In this document: positions 33,787 to 43,385 of the stretch, one piece after another
Layout: each line of letters begins with the position of its first letter
How positions within the stretch are numbered: the stretch's first letter is position 1
Assembly: GCA_024102665.1 (NCBI GenBank)
Contig: JAGFJP010000132.1
Coordinates: 1 to 64,000 of the forward strand
Length of the DNA stretch: 64,000 nt
Direction of reading: 5' to 3'
Origin: Thiogranum sp.
GTDB lineage: Bacteria; Pseudomonadota; Gammaproteobacteria; DSM-19610
Made by a program: the position numbers and the translations under genes
The notes under the pieces: model-generated
What the model was told of the DNA's origin: nothing
Databases searched by the model: none
Seen by the model: only the letters and a program-made list of their open reading frames with translations

Positions 33787-35805
33787 CTACTCCGGCAACT
33801 TGAAGCCAGCAACCGAACTTGCCATCTCGTCGGCAAGACTGGCAAGATTTCCGATTGACGCCGCAGTTTCGTTGGTACCCGCAGATGTCTGAGTTGTAAT
33901 TTCCTGAATAACGTGCATGGTCTCAGAGATACTGGCCGCCGCCTGGGATTGCTGACGAGCCGAGGACGAGATGTTCTGAATTAGCCCCGAAAGGTCATCC
34001 GACACCTTCATAATCTGGTCGAGCGCTTCACCCGACTCCTCAGCCAACCGCGCACCATTTACCACACCGGCTGTGCTCTGTTCCATAGAGATGACAGCTT
34101 CGTTGGTGTCGGTCTGAATGGTTTTCACCAAGGCTTCAATCTGCTTGGTAGCGTTACTTGAACGTTCCGCCAAGCGCTGGACTTCGTCGGCAACCACTGC
34201 AAAACCTCGACCCGCCTCGCCCGCCATTGCCGCCTGAATTGCCGCGTTCAGAGCCAGAATATTTGTCTGTTCGGCTATATCGTTGATCAGTTCAACGATA
34301 TCTCCAATTTCCTGGGAGCTTTCTCCGAGGCGTTTGATGCGCTTGGATGTCTCCTGAATCGTTTCACGAATGCGATCCATACCTTCAATGTTGCGACGGA
34401 CGGTTTCGCCGCCCTTCCTGGCATACTCCACCGACTTCAAGGCCATGTTGGCTGTGTCATCTGCATTTTTCGAAACTTCATCAATCGATACAGCCATCTC
34501 GTTGATCGCTGTAGTTGCTGAGGTAATCTCCTCGGCCTGATTCGCGCTCGCTTCGGTGAGGTGCTGTGCAGTTTCCTGCGTTTGTCTGGCAGCATAGGAC
34601 ACCTGACCGGACGTTTCGTTTATGGTTGTTACCATGTCACGAAGCGCATCAATTGTGTAGTTGACGGAGTCCGCAATAGCGCCTGTAAAGTCTTCGGTTA
34701 CTGTTGCGTACGTCGTCAGGTCACCGTCAGCAAGATTTCCCATTTCGTCGAGCAGACGGAGGATCGCCTCCTGGTTATTCTGATTCTCGGTTTCCGCATG
34801 TTTGCGGCGGCTTTCCTGATCACGATAAACCTGCATACCGAGTAGAAACAGAACTAGAAGTCCGATGATTCCGAATACGTATGCCATTTCCGGTTGTACG
34901 GGACGCAAGTCGGCCGCCAGCGAATAGGCATTTTGCAAACGCAGCGCTGCCGCGAACAATTCGTCTGATTGCGACGCTATGCTACGTGCCGCGGCCTGGA
35001 TTGCCAGAAGGTCATCCGACATATCCAGCAGCTCTTCTACGTTGTCAGCCACGGTCTTGAACAACATGGAAGTTTCAAACAGTTTGGTCTGAACTTCTTC
35101 ATTCTCCATCATGTCGATGACGTCGTTGCCGCGGACCATTCCGTCGAGCACGGTACCGTACTCTTCAACGTCTGCGGAAAATCTTTCGATCGCCAACTCT
35201 ACGTCGTCGCCGCTTAATGCTTGATTAACGTTGTTTACGATACGTTGACTTAACATTAGCTGCCGGGTCGCAAGGTTAACGGATTCGCGGCTTACTTTTT
35301 TGTCGAGCAGGATCTCGACAATTTCTTCATCATAGGCCTGTAGTTTCGGCATGATGTCGTTGATCACGCGACCGACTTCAGCGACAACCGCAACAGTATC
35401 CCTGCCCCCCAGAACGAATTCCACGCTGTCGCGAAATCCGGCCCACTCCTGCTCCATGGCGGTCAGGTCTTCTTCCACAAACTCCCTGCTCGGTGGAAGG
35501 CCAGTCGCAACGTTGCCGTTGCGCTGATGATTAAGCGTGTCCTTGAAGCGATTACGATATCGCGACAGCTGGTCGAAAGCTGGCTCAACGCCGGAGGACG
35601 CTTCCAACGCGTATTTCGCGATCTGCTGCGAGAGTACTTGTTGTTCGCTGGTGTAGCCGATGTATTCCTTGTCATAGTCCGCCTGGATGCCGACGTACCA
35701 GAACACACTGACCATGGCGCCCAAAGACAGCAGCAATGCTGTGATCAGGTACATAGTCCTCTTGTGCGAACCCACCTTGGTTTGGGATTGTTTTACTGTA
35801 CTCAT
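33787..35805 (-). CDS. pilJ: Type IV pilus methyl-accepting receptor PilJ
   Basis: 672 residues. TM1 is near residues 18-40 and TM2 near 303-325. Between them lies a periplasmic region with two PilJ-type four-helix units (VLSQQIAKYALEASSG and LMLSQRIVNNVNQALSG). A HAMP-like linker and a long signalling coiled coil follow, with the conserved tip INDIAEQTNILALNAAIQAA and GEAGRGFAVVADEVQRLAER. Its Pseudomonas relative senses surface contact through the pilus and signals to ChpA. Several Glu/Gln pairs in the coiled coil could be methylated by PilK. No C-terminal CheR-docking pentapeptide is visible. Confidence 0.95.
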   Translation of the reverse strand: MSTVKQSQTKVGSHKRTMYLITALLLSLGAMVSVFWYVGIQADYDKEYIGYTSEQQVLSQQIAKYALEASSGVEPAFDQLSRYRNRFKDTLNHQRNGNVATGLPPSREFVEEDLTAMEQEWAGFRDSVEFVLGGRDTVAVVAEVGRVINDIMPKLQAYDEEIVEILLDKKVSRESVNLATRQLMLSQRIVNNVNQALSGDDVELAIERFSADVEEYGTVLDGMVRGNDVIDMMENEEVQTKLFETSMLFKTVADNVEELLDMSDDLLAIQAAARSIASQSDELFAAALRLQNAYSLAADLRPVQPEMAYVFGIIGLLVLFLLGMQVYRDQESRRKHAETENQNNQEAILRLLDEMGNLADGDLTTYATVTEDFTGAIADSVNYTIDALRDMVTTINETSGQVSYAARQTQETAQHLTEASANQAEEITSATTAINEMAVSIDEVSKNADDTANMALKSVEYARKGGETVRRNIEGMDRIRETIQETSKRIKRLGESSQEIGDIVELINDIAEQTNILALNAAIQAAMAGEAGRGFAVVADEVQRLAERSSNATKQIEALVKTIQTDTNEAVISMEQSTAGVVNGARLAEESGEALDQIMKVSDDLSGLIQNISSSARQQSQAAASISETMHVIQEITTQTSAGTNETAASIGNLASLADEMASSVAGFKLPE

Positions 35806-35871
35806 GCTTCGTCTCCTGACCTTATCAGCCGATCTTCTTCCTCAGAATATTGAACTACGGGATATACCTAT

Positions 35872-36417
35872 CTAAACTGCCGCCTGCAGAAATTGTGGCG
35901 TCTCTGCAAGGTGGTACATACTAAATACGCCCCAATGTCGGTCGCCTGCCCTGAATGCACCGGTCATAAACTGTTGCAGCCTGTCATCGTTCCCGGGTAA
36001 GTCATCGGAATGCTGATCCTCGCGGAAATGCCGCAATCCCAGAACCGCGTCAACGACAAGACCGGAGTAGACGCCATTGTGGTTCACAACGAGCACCCGG
36101 CTGCGTCGATTCAACGATACGGACTGATCGTGAAGAAACGCCTGCAGATCCATTATGGGCATGAGGTTGCCTCGAACGTTCGCTATACCACACACCCATG
36201 CTTTTGTACGCGGCACACGGGATAGGGGTGGGGGGGTAAGAATTTCCGCGACCTCGGCAAGAGGAGCCACCAGATGTATGTTCCCAAGCCTGAATCCAAT
36301 GCCGATCCATTCCTCATCGGTGTGTTCCTGTTGCGGAAGACCGTGGGCATGACTGAGACACAGCTGTTCCAGGTGCGCAAGCCGCGCCAGCGGAGTTGGG
36401 CACGAACGATCGGACAT
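35872..36417 (-). CDS. pilI: CheW-type coupling protein PilI
   Basis: 181 residues with a single CheW domain: GIGFRLGNIHLVAPLAEVAEIL, VRGNLMPIMDLQAFL, VLVVNHNGVYSGLVVDAVLGLRHF. It couples PilJ to ChpA. It lies 11 bp after pilH and 66 bp before pilJ, which matches the Pseudomonas order pilG-pilH-pilI-pilJ-pilK-chpA. The N-terminal 40 residues are an extra segment that begins MSDRSCPTPLARLAHLEQL, similar to that in other PilI proteins. Confidence 0.92.
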   Translation of the reverse strand: MSDRSCPTPLARLAHLEQLCLSHAHGLPQQEHTDEEWIGIGFRLGNIHLVAPLAEVAEILTPPPLSRVPRTKAWVCGIANVRGNLMPIMDLQAFLHDQSVSLNRRSRVLVVNHNGVYSGLVVDAVLGLRHFREDQHSDDLPGNDDRLQQFMTGAFRAGDRHWGVFSMYHLAETPQFLQAAV

Positions 36418-36428
36418 TTCCCTGCTCC

Positions 36429-36797
36429 TTAGGCAGCAGCGAGTGCTGCGTTGATTTTCTCCATCAGGATTTTCTCGGAAACAGGCTTGGTCAGAAAATC
36501 AGTGGCCCCTTGGCGTAACCCCCAAACACGATCGGTCTCCTGATCCTTAGTGGTGACAATAATCACTGGGATCCCAGATGTCTGGGGGTCCTTGGTCAAC
36601 TGACGGGTTGCCTGAAAACCATTCAGGCCCGGCATAACCACGTCCATCAAGATAAGATCGGGCTTGAGTTCCTTGGCACGTTCAATACCCTCAGTGCCGT
36701 TTTCTGCTGTTTCGGTTTCAAAGCCGTTCTTTTCCAGCATTCCCTTCAAGACATGAGCCTCAGTGGGCGAATCATCAACGATAAGAATTTGTGCCAT
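36429..36797 (-). CDS. pilH: Single-domain response regulator PilH
   Basis: 122 residues, only a CheY-like receiver: acidic pair Asp8-Asp9 (IVDDSPTEAHVLK), phospho-Asp52 in LILMDVVMPGLNG, Thr83 region in VTTKD and Lys104 in FLTKPVSE. In Pseudomonas PilH acts with PilT-side control of pilus retraction or as a phosphate sink. It is 79 bp downstream of pilG and 11 bp upstream of pilI. Confidence 0.95.
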   Translation of the reverse strand: MAQILIVDDSPTEAHVLKGMLEKNGFETETAENGTEGIERAKELKPDLILMDVVMPGLNGFQATRQLTKDPQTSGIPVIIVTTKDQETDRVWGLRQGATDFLTKPVSEKILMEKINAALAAA

Positions 36798-36876
36798 TGG
36801 TCCTACCCCATTGTTAGATACTGCTCCTTGCGTACATAGCCACGGATAGCAGCTGATCCGTGCCTTGCGTGTTCGA

Positions 36877-37374
36877 CTACTTCACATGCTCTCGGATAGC
36901 CCCCAACAGTTCGTCTTTGGTGAACGGCTTGGTCAAGTACTGGTCGGAGCCGACGATGCGGCCCCTGGCACGGTCGAAAAGGCCGTCTTTGCTTGACAGC
37001 ATGATTACTGGAGTTTGCTTGAACACCTGGTTGTTCTTTATGAGTGCGCACGTCTGGTAGCCGTCCAAACGCGGCATCATGATATCTACGAAGATAATGC
37101 GAGGTTTTTCGTCGGCGATTTTTGCGAGGGCCTCGAATCCATCGGTTGCAGTGACAACCTCACAGCCTTCCTTTTTCAACAGCATTTCAGCCGTACGCCG
37201 GATGGTTTTCGAATCGTCGATAACCATCACTTTGAGCCCGGCAAAGTTGTCCCCCGAGCCACCCAATCCAGACGCTTCAGTATTCTCCTCTTCGTGCGAC
37301 TCCAATTCTTCGGTTTCCGCTGAATCTACAATGGTTTGCATATGGCTCGTACCTGACCCGCTGTGATTTCCCAT
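36877..37374 (-). CDS. pilG: Single-domain response regulator PilG
   Basis: 165 residues. The receiver spans about residues 46-165, with LKVMVIDDSKTIRRTAEMLL, phospho-Asp97 in IIFVDIMMPRLDGYQTCALI and Lys149 in YLTKPF; it is nearly the same as PilG of Pseudomonas, which promotes pilus extension through PilB. About 40 acidic, low-complexity N-terminal residues (EETEELESHEEENTEAS region) precede the domain and are not in the Pseudomonas protein. Starts at 37374 or 37341 are both possible and neither has a strong ribosome site. It is the first gene of the Pil-Chp operon. Confidence 0.94.
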   Translation of the reverse strand: MGNHSGSGTSHMQTIVDSAETEELESHEEENTEASGLGGSGDNFAGLKVMVIDDSKTIRRTAEMLLKKEGCEVVTATDGFEALAKIADEKPRIIFVDIMMPRLDGYQTCALIKNNQVFKQTPVIMLSSKDGLFDRARGRIVGSDQYLTKPFTKDELLGAIREHVK

Positions 37375-37550
37375 CTTCGCTCGATTGAAACCCCGCAGTT
37401 TCCACTGCTATCCGCTTCCAAGCGCCCGATTTGCCGACAGTTTTGCGTTACAATTGCGGCTACAGCCCTCTATCGTCCGATTCACAACAAACTTTACATA
37501 CATGAATTTGTTTGAAATCAACTAACCGAATCTGGAAACTCGGGAGCGAT

Positions 37551-38507
37551 ATGAGCATTCGTCTCGGTGTGGTAATGGACCCTATAGGGTCAATCAAGAT
37601 TCATAAGGACAGCAGTTTCGCAATGCTGCTGGCCGCCCAGGCGCGCGGTTGGGAATTGTTCTATATGGAACAATCCGATTTGTTCATGCAAGACGGCCGA
37701 GCATTCGCGTCATTAAGGCGGTTGACGGTTTACGATCAACGGGACCACTGGTTCGATTGCTGCGAACCCGTGGAGGAACCGCTTTCAGGTCTTGACGTAA
37801 TCCTAATGCGCAAAGACCCACCGTTAGACATGGAATTCGTGTACACGACGTTCCTTCTGGAACGTGCCAAAAGCGAAGGAACGATGGTCGTGAACTGTCC
37901 TGCAGCGCTGCGCAACAGCAACGAGAAACTCTTCACTGCCTGGTTTCCCCAATGCTGCGCGCCGAGCCTTGTAACTCGTGATGGAAGACGCTTACGTGAA
38001 TTTCTCAATCAACACCACGATATCGTGCTGAAACCGCTCGACGCAATGGGCGGCAGCCTCATCTTTCGTGTACGGGTGAATGATCCCAATATCAGTGTAA
38101 TAATTGAAACTATTACAGATTTTGGTCACAGAACTGTAATGGCTCAAAGATTTATCCCGGAAATCAGCCAAGGAGATAAACGCATATTGCTGATTGACGG
38201 AAATCCGGTCCCATATGCGTTGGCCCGCATTCCGGCCACAGGGGAAACACGGGGAAATCTGGCGGCTGGCGGACATGGCGAGGGCGTTCGACTCACAGAC
38301 AGGGATTATTGGATCTGTGGGCAAGTGGGCCCCGAGCTGCGAAAGCGCGGCTTGTTATTTGTCGGGCTCGACGTCATCGGCAATTATTTAACCGAAATCA
38401 ACGTGACCAGCCCAACTTGTATTCGTGAACTTGACAGTCTTTTCAACCTCGACATTGCCGGGCAACTTATGGATTCGATCGCGTCGAAGCTGAAATTGAG
38501 ACAGTGA
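37551..38507 (+). CDS. gshB: Glutathione synthetase
   Basis: 318-residue ATP-grasp enzyme that adds glycine to gamma-glutamylcysteine. Motifs: VVMDPIGSIKIHKDSSFAML at the N-terminus, ILMRKDPPLDMEFVYTT, VLKPLDAMGGSLIFRV (ATP), GDKRILLIDGNPVPYALARIP, GNLAAGGHGE and LDVIGNYLTEINVTSPT. The ATG at 37551 follows GGGAG by four bases; the frame opens 13 codons earlier. gshB beside pilG, on the opposite strand, is the same arrangement as in Pseudomonas. Confidence 0.97.
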   Translation: MSIRLGVVMDPIGSIKIHKDSSFAMLLAAQARGWELFYMEQSDLFMQDGRAFASLRRLTVYDQRDHWFDCCEPVEEPLSGLDVILMRKDPPLDMEFVYTTFLLERAKSEGTMVVNCPAALRNSNEKLFTAWFPQCCAPSLVTRDGRRLREFLNQHHDIVLKPLDAMGGSLIFRVRVNDPNISVIIETITDFGHRTVMAQRFIPEISQGDKRILLIDGNPVPYALARIPATGETRGNLAAGGHGEGVRLTDRDYWICGQVGPELRKRGLLFVGLDVIGNYLTEINVTSPTCIRELDSLFNLDIAGQLMDSIASKLKLRQ

Positions 38508-38702
38508 TAGCAACTACTTTCAGCGAATTGCAGGGTTCCGAGAATTCATCAAAATTCCCGGTGTTTAAGACCATCCGCAACCAATCAGGCGGCCGGAACA
38601 CCTCGCCATGACGCTCCAAGTGACGGAAGAGAGAGTTATTCAAAATTTTCGGGTTCCGGCGCATAATGAGGACCGGCATAGTGATTGCCTGCACATTGAG
38701 CC

Positions 38703-39575
38703 GTGAATCTGACGACCGATATCGTGACCGCAACGACCCAAGTTCCATTTGAGTCCCCCACGGCGGATCGCTTGGCGTTGACACTGTTTCTAGCTACGGC
38801 TTTCCATGCCCTGGTGATTCTCGGCATAAGCTTCGATGCGTTCGACCAGGACCCACCCGACCGAACCACACCAACGCTCGATATCACGGTTGTCAACTCA
38901 AAGTCGGCGGAAGACCCCGACGACTATGATTATCTGGCCGAATCAAGCCAAGACGGTGCCGGTAATACTGACGAAAAAATCCGGCCGCAGCAGCAAATCA
39001 CCGAACAGACCCCACCTCCTGCTCCATCGCAGCCTGCTTCTGTTGCCTCGCAACTTCTTACGGGGGACAACCGGACGCGCAAGGTCGAAACAAGGATGGA
39101 CACCGACCCAGATAAAGAATCCGAGACCACGAACGCTGCTGAATTAATTAACCGCAGCATGGAAATGCTCACTCTTAACCAGCAAATCACCCAGTCGTTA
39201 CAAGCCTATTCCAAGGCGCCGCAGAGTAAATACATCTCGGCACGCACTAAAGAATTCAAGTATGCCAATTACATGCGCGACTGGGTGTCCAAGGTAGAGC
39301 GCGTCGGCGAACTGAACTTCCCCGATTCGGCCCGTCGCGCGGATCTTTCTGGCAGCCTGATCGTAGAAGTCGCACTGTACCCGGACGGCAGCGTGCGTAA
39401 CATTACTATCCTTCGTCCCTCCGGGCATAAGATATTGGACGATGCGGCTGTACGCATCGTCAAACTGGCAGCGCCTTTCGCTCCTTTTCCGGAGGATATT
39501 CGCAAGGAGACGGACATCTTATACATTACCCGCACATGGGTGTTCACCAGCGGGAAGCAAATGCGAAGTCGGTGA
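38703..39575 (+). CDS. tonB: TonB-family energy transducer (TonB3-like)
   Basis: 290 residues starting with GTG. One membrane anchor near residues 24-43 (LALTLFLATAFHALVILGIS), a periplasmic linker with only a short PPPAPSQPA stretch and much Asp/Glu/Gln, and a C-terminal TonB domain (LNFPDSARRADLSGSLIVEV, ILRPSGHKILDDAAVRIVKL, RTWVF). The position between gshB and yqgE equals tonB3 of Pseudomonas, which is needed for twitching and pilus assembly and not mainly iron uptake. No ExbB/ExbD genes are near. The 195 bp before it hold no gene. The GTG start has no strong ribosome site. Confidence 0.88.
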   Translation: MNLTTDIVTATTQVPFESPTADRLALTLFLATAFHALVILGISFDAFDQDPPDRTTPTLDITVVNSKSAEDPDDYDYLAESSQDGAGNTDEKIRPQQQITEQTPPPAPSQPASVASQLLTGDNRTRKVETRMDTDPDKESETTNAAELINRSMEMLTLNQQITQSLQAYSKAPQSKYISARTKEFKYANYMRDWVSKVERVGELNFPDSARRADLSGSLIVEVALYPDGSVRNITILRPSGHKILDDAAVRIVKLAAPFAPFPEDIRKETDILYITRTWVFTSGKQMRSR

Positions 39576-39631
39576 ACTGAGACTTTCCGCAAAACCAATG
39601 ACTTGCGAAAACAGATCGGCTGCCCGATACT

Positions 39632-40201
39632 ATGAGCATGCGCAACGCACAACGCCTTAACAATCAGTTTCTGATCGCAATGCCCGGTCTGGAAGACCCT
39701 AATTTTTTTCATTCCGTAACTTACATCTGCGAACACAATGATGAAGGTGCGCTCGGACTGGTGATTAATCGACCGCTCGACATGCAGCTGGGAGAGATCT
39801 TCGAGCATATCAAGATCGATTATGCCAAACCTGAAGCAAAACGCATGCCCGTTCATTTAGGCGGACCTGTGCAACAAGATCGCGGCTTCGTACTGCACGA
39901 ACCTTTGGGAGACTGGGATGCAACACTGCAAGTCACTGACCAGATTGGCATCACATCGTCCATCGATATCCTGGACGCCATCGCCCGTAATGAAGGGCCT
40001 GCGCGCAGCCTGATAGCGCTGGGCTATGCAGGCTGGGGCGCTGGACAACTGGAAAGGGAGATTGCTGACAACGCCTGGCTAAGCGGCCCGGCAAATGCCA
40101 GGATCCTGTTTGATACGCCCGACGATGAACGCTGGAAAGCCGCTGCTGCACTATTGGGTGTCGATCTTGATTTGCTGACAGGAGAAGCCGGCCACGCCTG
40201 A
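39632..40201 (+). CDS. yqgE: YqgE/AlgH family protein (DUF179)
   Basis: 189 residues with the family signature NNQFLIAMPGLEDPNFFHSV at the N-terminus, ITYICEHNDEGALGLVINRP region, PVHLGGPVQQDRGFVLH and GYAGWGAGQLEREI. The biochemical role is not known; in Pseudomonas the homologue AlgH was linked to alginate transcription. Its stop overlaps the ruvX start by one base, and yqgE-ruvX pairing is widely conserved. A second in-frame ATG lies two codons downstream. Confidence 0.94.
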   Translation: MSMRNAQRLNNQFLIAMPGLEDPNFFHSVTYICEHNDEGALGLVINRPLDMQLGEIFEHIKIDYAKPEAKRMPVHLGGPVQQDRGFVLHEPLGDWDATLQVTDQIGITSSIDILDAIARNEGPARSLIALGYAGWGAGQLEREIADNAWLSGPANARILFDTPDDERWKAAAALLGVDLDLLTGEAGHA

Positions 40202-40626
40202 TGGCTACACCCCGATCGCAGCAAACGTTTCTGTGTTTCGATTACGGACGAAAACGGATCGGTGTGGCAGTCGGTCAACTGCTCACGCAGTCAGCGACAC
40301 CGTTGGGCGTTGTCCGAGCGAGGGAAGGAAAAGCTGACTGGCCGTCCATCGACCTATTGGTGGATGCATGGGCACCGGACGCTTTAGTCGTTGGCATACC
40401 GTATCATATGGACGGTAGTGAACAGGAAATGACCAGAGCGGCGGAACGCTTTTGCCGCCAACTCGAAGGCCGCTATCGAAAACCCGTACACCGCGCCGAA
40501 GAACGACTTAGCTCGTATGTCGTCGAAACAACCGAATCGGCAGACCGGAACGGTTTGGAAACAGATGCTTTGGCTGCTCAGGTTATCCTACAGGACTGGC
40601 TGCAACAAAACAGGTCAAACAGTTGA
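40201..40626 (+). CDS. ruvX: Holliday-junction resolvase-like RuvX (YqgF)
   Basis: 141 residues, RNase H fold. Motifs: FLCFDYGRKRIGVAVGQ with the first catalytic Asp, ALVVGIPYHMDGSEQEMT, HRAEERLSSYVVE and DALAAQVILQDWL with the last Asp. E. coli YqgF trims the 5' end of pre-16S rRNA; the resolvase name rests on the fold. Starts on the base shared with the yqgE stop and ends in a TTGA overlap with pyrR. Confidence 0.95.
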   Translation: MATPRSQQTFLCFDYGRKRIGVAVGQLLTQSATPLGVVRAREGKADWPSIDLLVDAWAPDALVVGIPYHMDGSEQEMTRAAERFCRQLEGRYRKPVHRAEERLSSYVVETTESADRNGLETDALAAQVILQDWLQQNRSNS

Positions 40627-41123
40627 ACCCACGACAAGACACATCTGAACTGATTGACCGCATGGCTGAGAAGTTGCGTAGCCGGCTTTCCATTGACGAC
40701 AAAACAGCAATGGTCGGTATCCACACCGGCGGTGTCTGGGTCGCCAGAGAGCTGCATAGAAAGCTGAACATTCAGGAGCCTCTCGGTGCGCTCGACATTT
40801 CATTCTATCGCGATGACTTCACGCGGATCGGCATGAACCCTGAGGTCAAGCCATCTGAGTTGCCTTTTACCATTGATGGACGGAATATCATTCTGGTCGA
40901 TGACGTATTACATACCGGAAGAACAATTCGCGCAGCGATGAACGAATTGTTTGACTACGGCCGACCCGCCTCTATTGTGCTGGCGGTACTTGTAGAGCGC
41001 AGCGGACGAGAACTTCCGATCGAGGCGGATGTGGTTGGCATGCGTATGGAGCTTGGACCAAATGAACATGTAAAACTCAGTGGTCCCGATCCTTTGATAT
41101 TGGAGACCCGAATAACCGCATGA
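40623..41123 (+). CDS. pyrR: PyrR-like bifunctional regulator / uracil phosphoribosyltransferase
   Basis: 166 residues, PRTase type I fold: [39 protein letters not shown], the PRPP loop [18 protein letters not shown] and [23 protein letters not shown]. In Bacillus PyrR is an attenuation protein for pyr mRNA; in Pseudomonas pyrR stands in this place and is linked to pyrimidine control. The start is a TTG overlapping the ruvX stop (TTGA); an ATG 13 codons in is possible. The 3' end overlaps pyrB by ATGA. Confidence 0.93.
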   Translation: MNPRQDTSELIDRMAEKLRSRLSIDDKTAMVGIHTGGVWVARELHRKLNIQEPLGALDISFYRDDFTRIGMNPEVKPSELPFTIDGRNIILVDDVLHTGRTIRAAMNELFDYGRPASIVLAVLVERSGRELPIEADVVGMRMELGPNEHVKLSGPDPLILETRITA

Positions 41124-42106
41124 CCACGCCGAACCTGCAGATCCGCGAAGATGGACGGTTGCGCCACTTTTTATCGATTGAGGGCCTGAACCACAATTTG
41201 CTGACAGAGATCCTCGACACTGCGGAATCTTTTACCGGTGTCGCGGAGCAATCCGTCAAGAAGGTTCCACTGCTCCGGGGCAGAACCATTGTTAATTTGT
41301 TCTTTGAGGCCAGCACCCGGACACGAACCACATTTGAGCTCGCCGCCAAACGCCTGTCGGCCGATGTGCTCAACATCAACGTAAGTGCATCAAGCGCTGT
41401 TAAAGGTGAGACCCTGCTTGATACGTTGCGCAACCTGGAAGCCATGCATGTTGACATGTTCGTTGTGCGCCATTGCGACAGCGGAACTGCGCACTTTATC
41501 GCCCGCCACGTCCTACCGCACGTGACGGTCATCAACGCAGGGGACGGCCGACACGCACACCCGACCCAAGCAATGCTTGACATGTTCACCATCCGCCGCG
41601 AAAAAGGACTGGACTTCAGCCGTTTGACCGTGGCGATTGTAGGCGACATTCTCCATTCACGGGTTGCCCGCTCGCAGATTCATGCGCTGAATCTGCTAAG
41701 TACCGGAGAGGTGCGCATCGTTGCGCCACGCACACTTATACCCGCAAGCGTTGAATCATTGGGAGTAAGGGTATTCAACGACCTTCGCGAGGGACTGCAG
41801 GACGTCGATGTTGTAATAATGTTGCGCCTACAGCGCGAGCGCATGCAGGGTGCTATGTTACCGAGCGAAAATGAATACTATCGACTTTATGGTCTGACTG
41901 AAGAAAAGCTTTCGGTAGCCAAACCTGATGTTACGGTAATGCATCCCGGACCGATCAACCGGGGAGTGGAAATGGACTCACAGGTCGCGGACGGGCCACG
42001 TTCGGTCATTCTTCAACAAGTAGCGTATGGCATAGCTACGCGCATGGCGGTAATGTCAATGGCCATGCAGCAGCGTGCGGTCCAGAATAGCAATGAATAC
42101 ACCTAG
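41120..42106 (+). CDS. pyrB: Aspartate carbamoyltransferase catalytic chain
   Basis: 328 residues. It makes carbamoyl-aspartate from aspartate and carbamoyl phosphate. Signatures: [20 protein letters not shown] (carbamoyl-phosphate site), [35 protein letters not shown] and [20 protein letters not shown]. The N-terminal extension ([20 protein letters not shown]) is that of the class A Pseudomonas-type enzyme, which forms a dodecamer with the PyrC' pseudo-dihydroorotase encoded next. No pyrI regulatory chain is present. Confidence 0.97.
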   Translation: MTTPNLQIREDGRLRHFLSIEGLNHNLLTEILDTAESFTGVAEQSVKKVPLLRGRTIVNLFFEASTRTRTTFELAAKRLSADVLNINVSASSAVKGETLLDTLRNLEAMHVDMFVVRHCDSGTAHFIARHVLPHVTVINAGDGRHAHPTQAMLDMFTIRREKGLDFSRLTVAIVGDILHSRVARSQIHALNLLSTGEVRIVAPRTLIPASVESLGVRVFNDLREGLQDVDVVIMLRLQRERMQGAMLPSENEYYRLYGLTEEKLSVAKPDVTVMHPGPINRGVEMDSQVADGPRSVILQQVAYGIATRMAVMSMAMQQRAVQNSNEYT

Positions 42107-43385
42107 AATCCGAATCAGCGGCGGCCGGCTGATCGATCCGGCCAACCGTATTGACCAATTGCTCGACCTGTATATCGGTGACGGCCAAATCGTGGCTATA
42201 GGAAATACCCCCGACGGTTTTACCCCCGACATCAGTCTTGATGCGACAGGATTGTGTATCGTACCCGGCCTGATTGATTTGTGCGCGCGACTGCGCGAGC
42301 CCGGGCACGAGTATAAAGCATCCATCGACAGCGAGTGCCGGGCGGCGGCCGCGTGCGGAATCACTACCCTGTGCTGCCCCCCGGACACAGACCCGGTCAT
42401 CGATACACCCGCTGTGGTCGAACTGATAAGGCATCGTGCCCAACAAGTCGCTGCAGCTCGCGTTGTCGTTCTGGGGGCACTAACCCGCGGGCTGAACGGT
42501 AGGCATCTGAGCGAAATGCATGCCTTGAAACAAGCGGGATGCGTAGGCATGAGTAACGCGCTACACCCCTTGAAATCAACGTTGGTAGAACGACGGGCGT
42601 TTGAGTATGCAGCCACATTTGACCTGACCGTCTTCCTGCATGCTGATGACATGGCATTGTCTGCGGGTGGTTGCATCCATGAAGGACGCATATCAACCCG
42701 GCTGGGATTGCCCGGAATTCCCGAGGCTGCCGAAACGGTCGCAGTAGCGCGGGATTTGGCGCTAATTGAACAAACGGGGGTGCGGGCACATTTTTGCAGG
42801 CTCACCACTCATCGCGCAGTGCGAATGATCGCACGAGCACAATTCGACGGTCTCCCGGTCACGGCTGATACAGCAATGCCATACGTCTACCTGAACGAGG
42901 TGGATGCAGCAGATTTTGGCGCAGATTATCATTTTATACCGCCTCTACGTACACTAGAGGATCGCGATGGCCTCCTCGAAGGATTGAGACGCGGGACACT
43001 GTCCGCTCTATGTTCAGATCACCGCCCGCACGAACCAGATGCCAAGCGAGCGCCGTTTCCAGCCACTGAACCAGGGGCATCGGGTCTCGACACACTATTG
43101 CCACTGTCGCTAAAGTTAGTGGAATCCGCCCAGCTATCAATGACCGATGCGGTCGCGCGAATCACGGTCGGTCCTGCACGTATCCTGAACCTTCCGTACG
43201 GCGATCTCGGAGTGGGTCGATGTGCAGATGTCTGCATTTTTGACCCCGCCGCAAGCTGGTACCTCGATGAAGCACAGATGCACAGCCAAGGGAAAAATAC
43301 ACCGTTCCGAGGGTGGGAAATGCCCGGGAAGGTACGATATACGCTCGTCGACGGGCGTATTGCATATGCTGCGGGGATCCAATGA
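42093..43385 (+). CDS. pyrC': Dihydroorotase-like pseudo-enzyme PyrC'
   Basis: 430 residues, amidohydrolase fold of the type I dihydroorotase family. The zinc-binding HxH of active enzymes (usually DxHxHLREPG) is replaced: residues 62-70 read DLCARLREP, with Cys64 and Arg66 in the His positions. Other parts are kept ([44 protein letters not shown]). In Pseudomonas such an inactive PyrC' is needed to hold aspartate carbamoyltransferase together. It overlaps pyrB by 14 bp. A functional dihydroorotase must then lie elsewhere in the genome; this is inferred. Confidence 0.92.
   Translation: MNTPRIRISGGRLIDPANRIDQLLDLYIGDGQIVAIGNTPDGFTPDISLDATGLCIVPGLIDLCARLREPGHEYKASIDSECRAAAACGITTLCCPPDTDPVIDTPAVVELIRHRAQQVAAARVVVLGALTRGLNGRHLSEMHALKQAGCVGMSNALHPLKSTLVERRAFEYAATFDLTVFLHADDMALSAGGCIHEGRISTRLGLPGIPEAAETVAVARDLALIEQTGVRAHFCRLTTHRAVRMIARAQFDGLPVTADTAMPYVYLNEVDAADFGADYHFIPPLRTLEDRDGLLEGLRRGTLSALCSDHRPHEPDAKRAPFPATEPGASGLDTLLPLSLKLVESAQLSMTDAVARITVGPARILNLPYGDLGVGRCADVCIFDPAASWYLDEAQMHSQGKNTPFRGWEMPGKVRYTLVDGRIAYAAGIQ

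Noticed and set aside
37431-37454. Promoter TTGCCG / TACAAT before gshB
   Set aside because: The spacing of 12 bp is too short for sigma-70, and no proper -35 lies at 17 bp.
38508-38702. Small gene between gshB and tonB
   Set aside because: No frame with ribosome site and recognisable product; the minus-strand frames here are short and without motifs.
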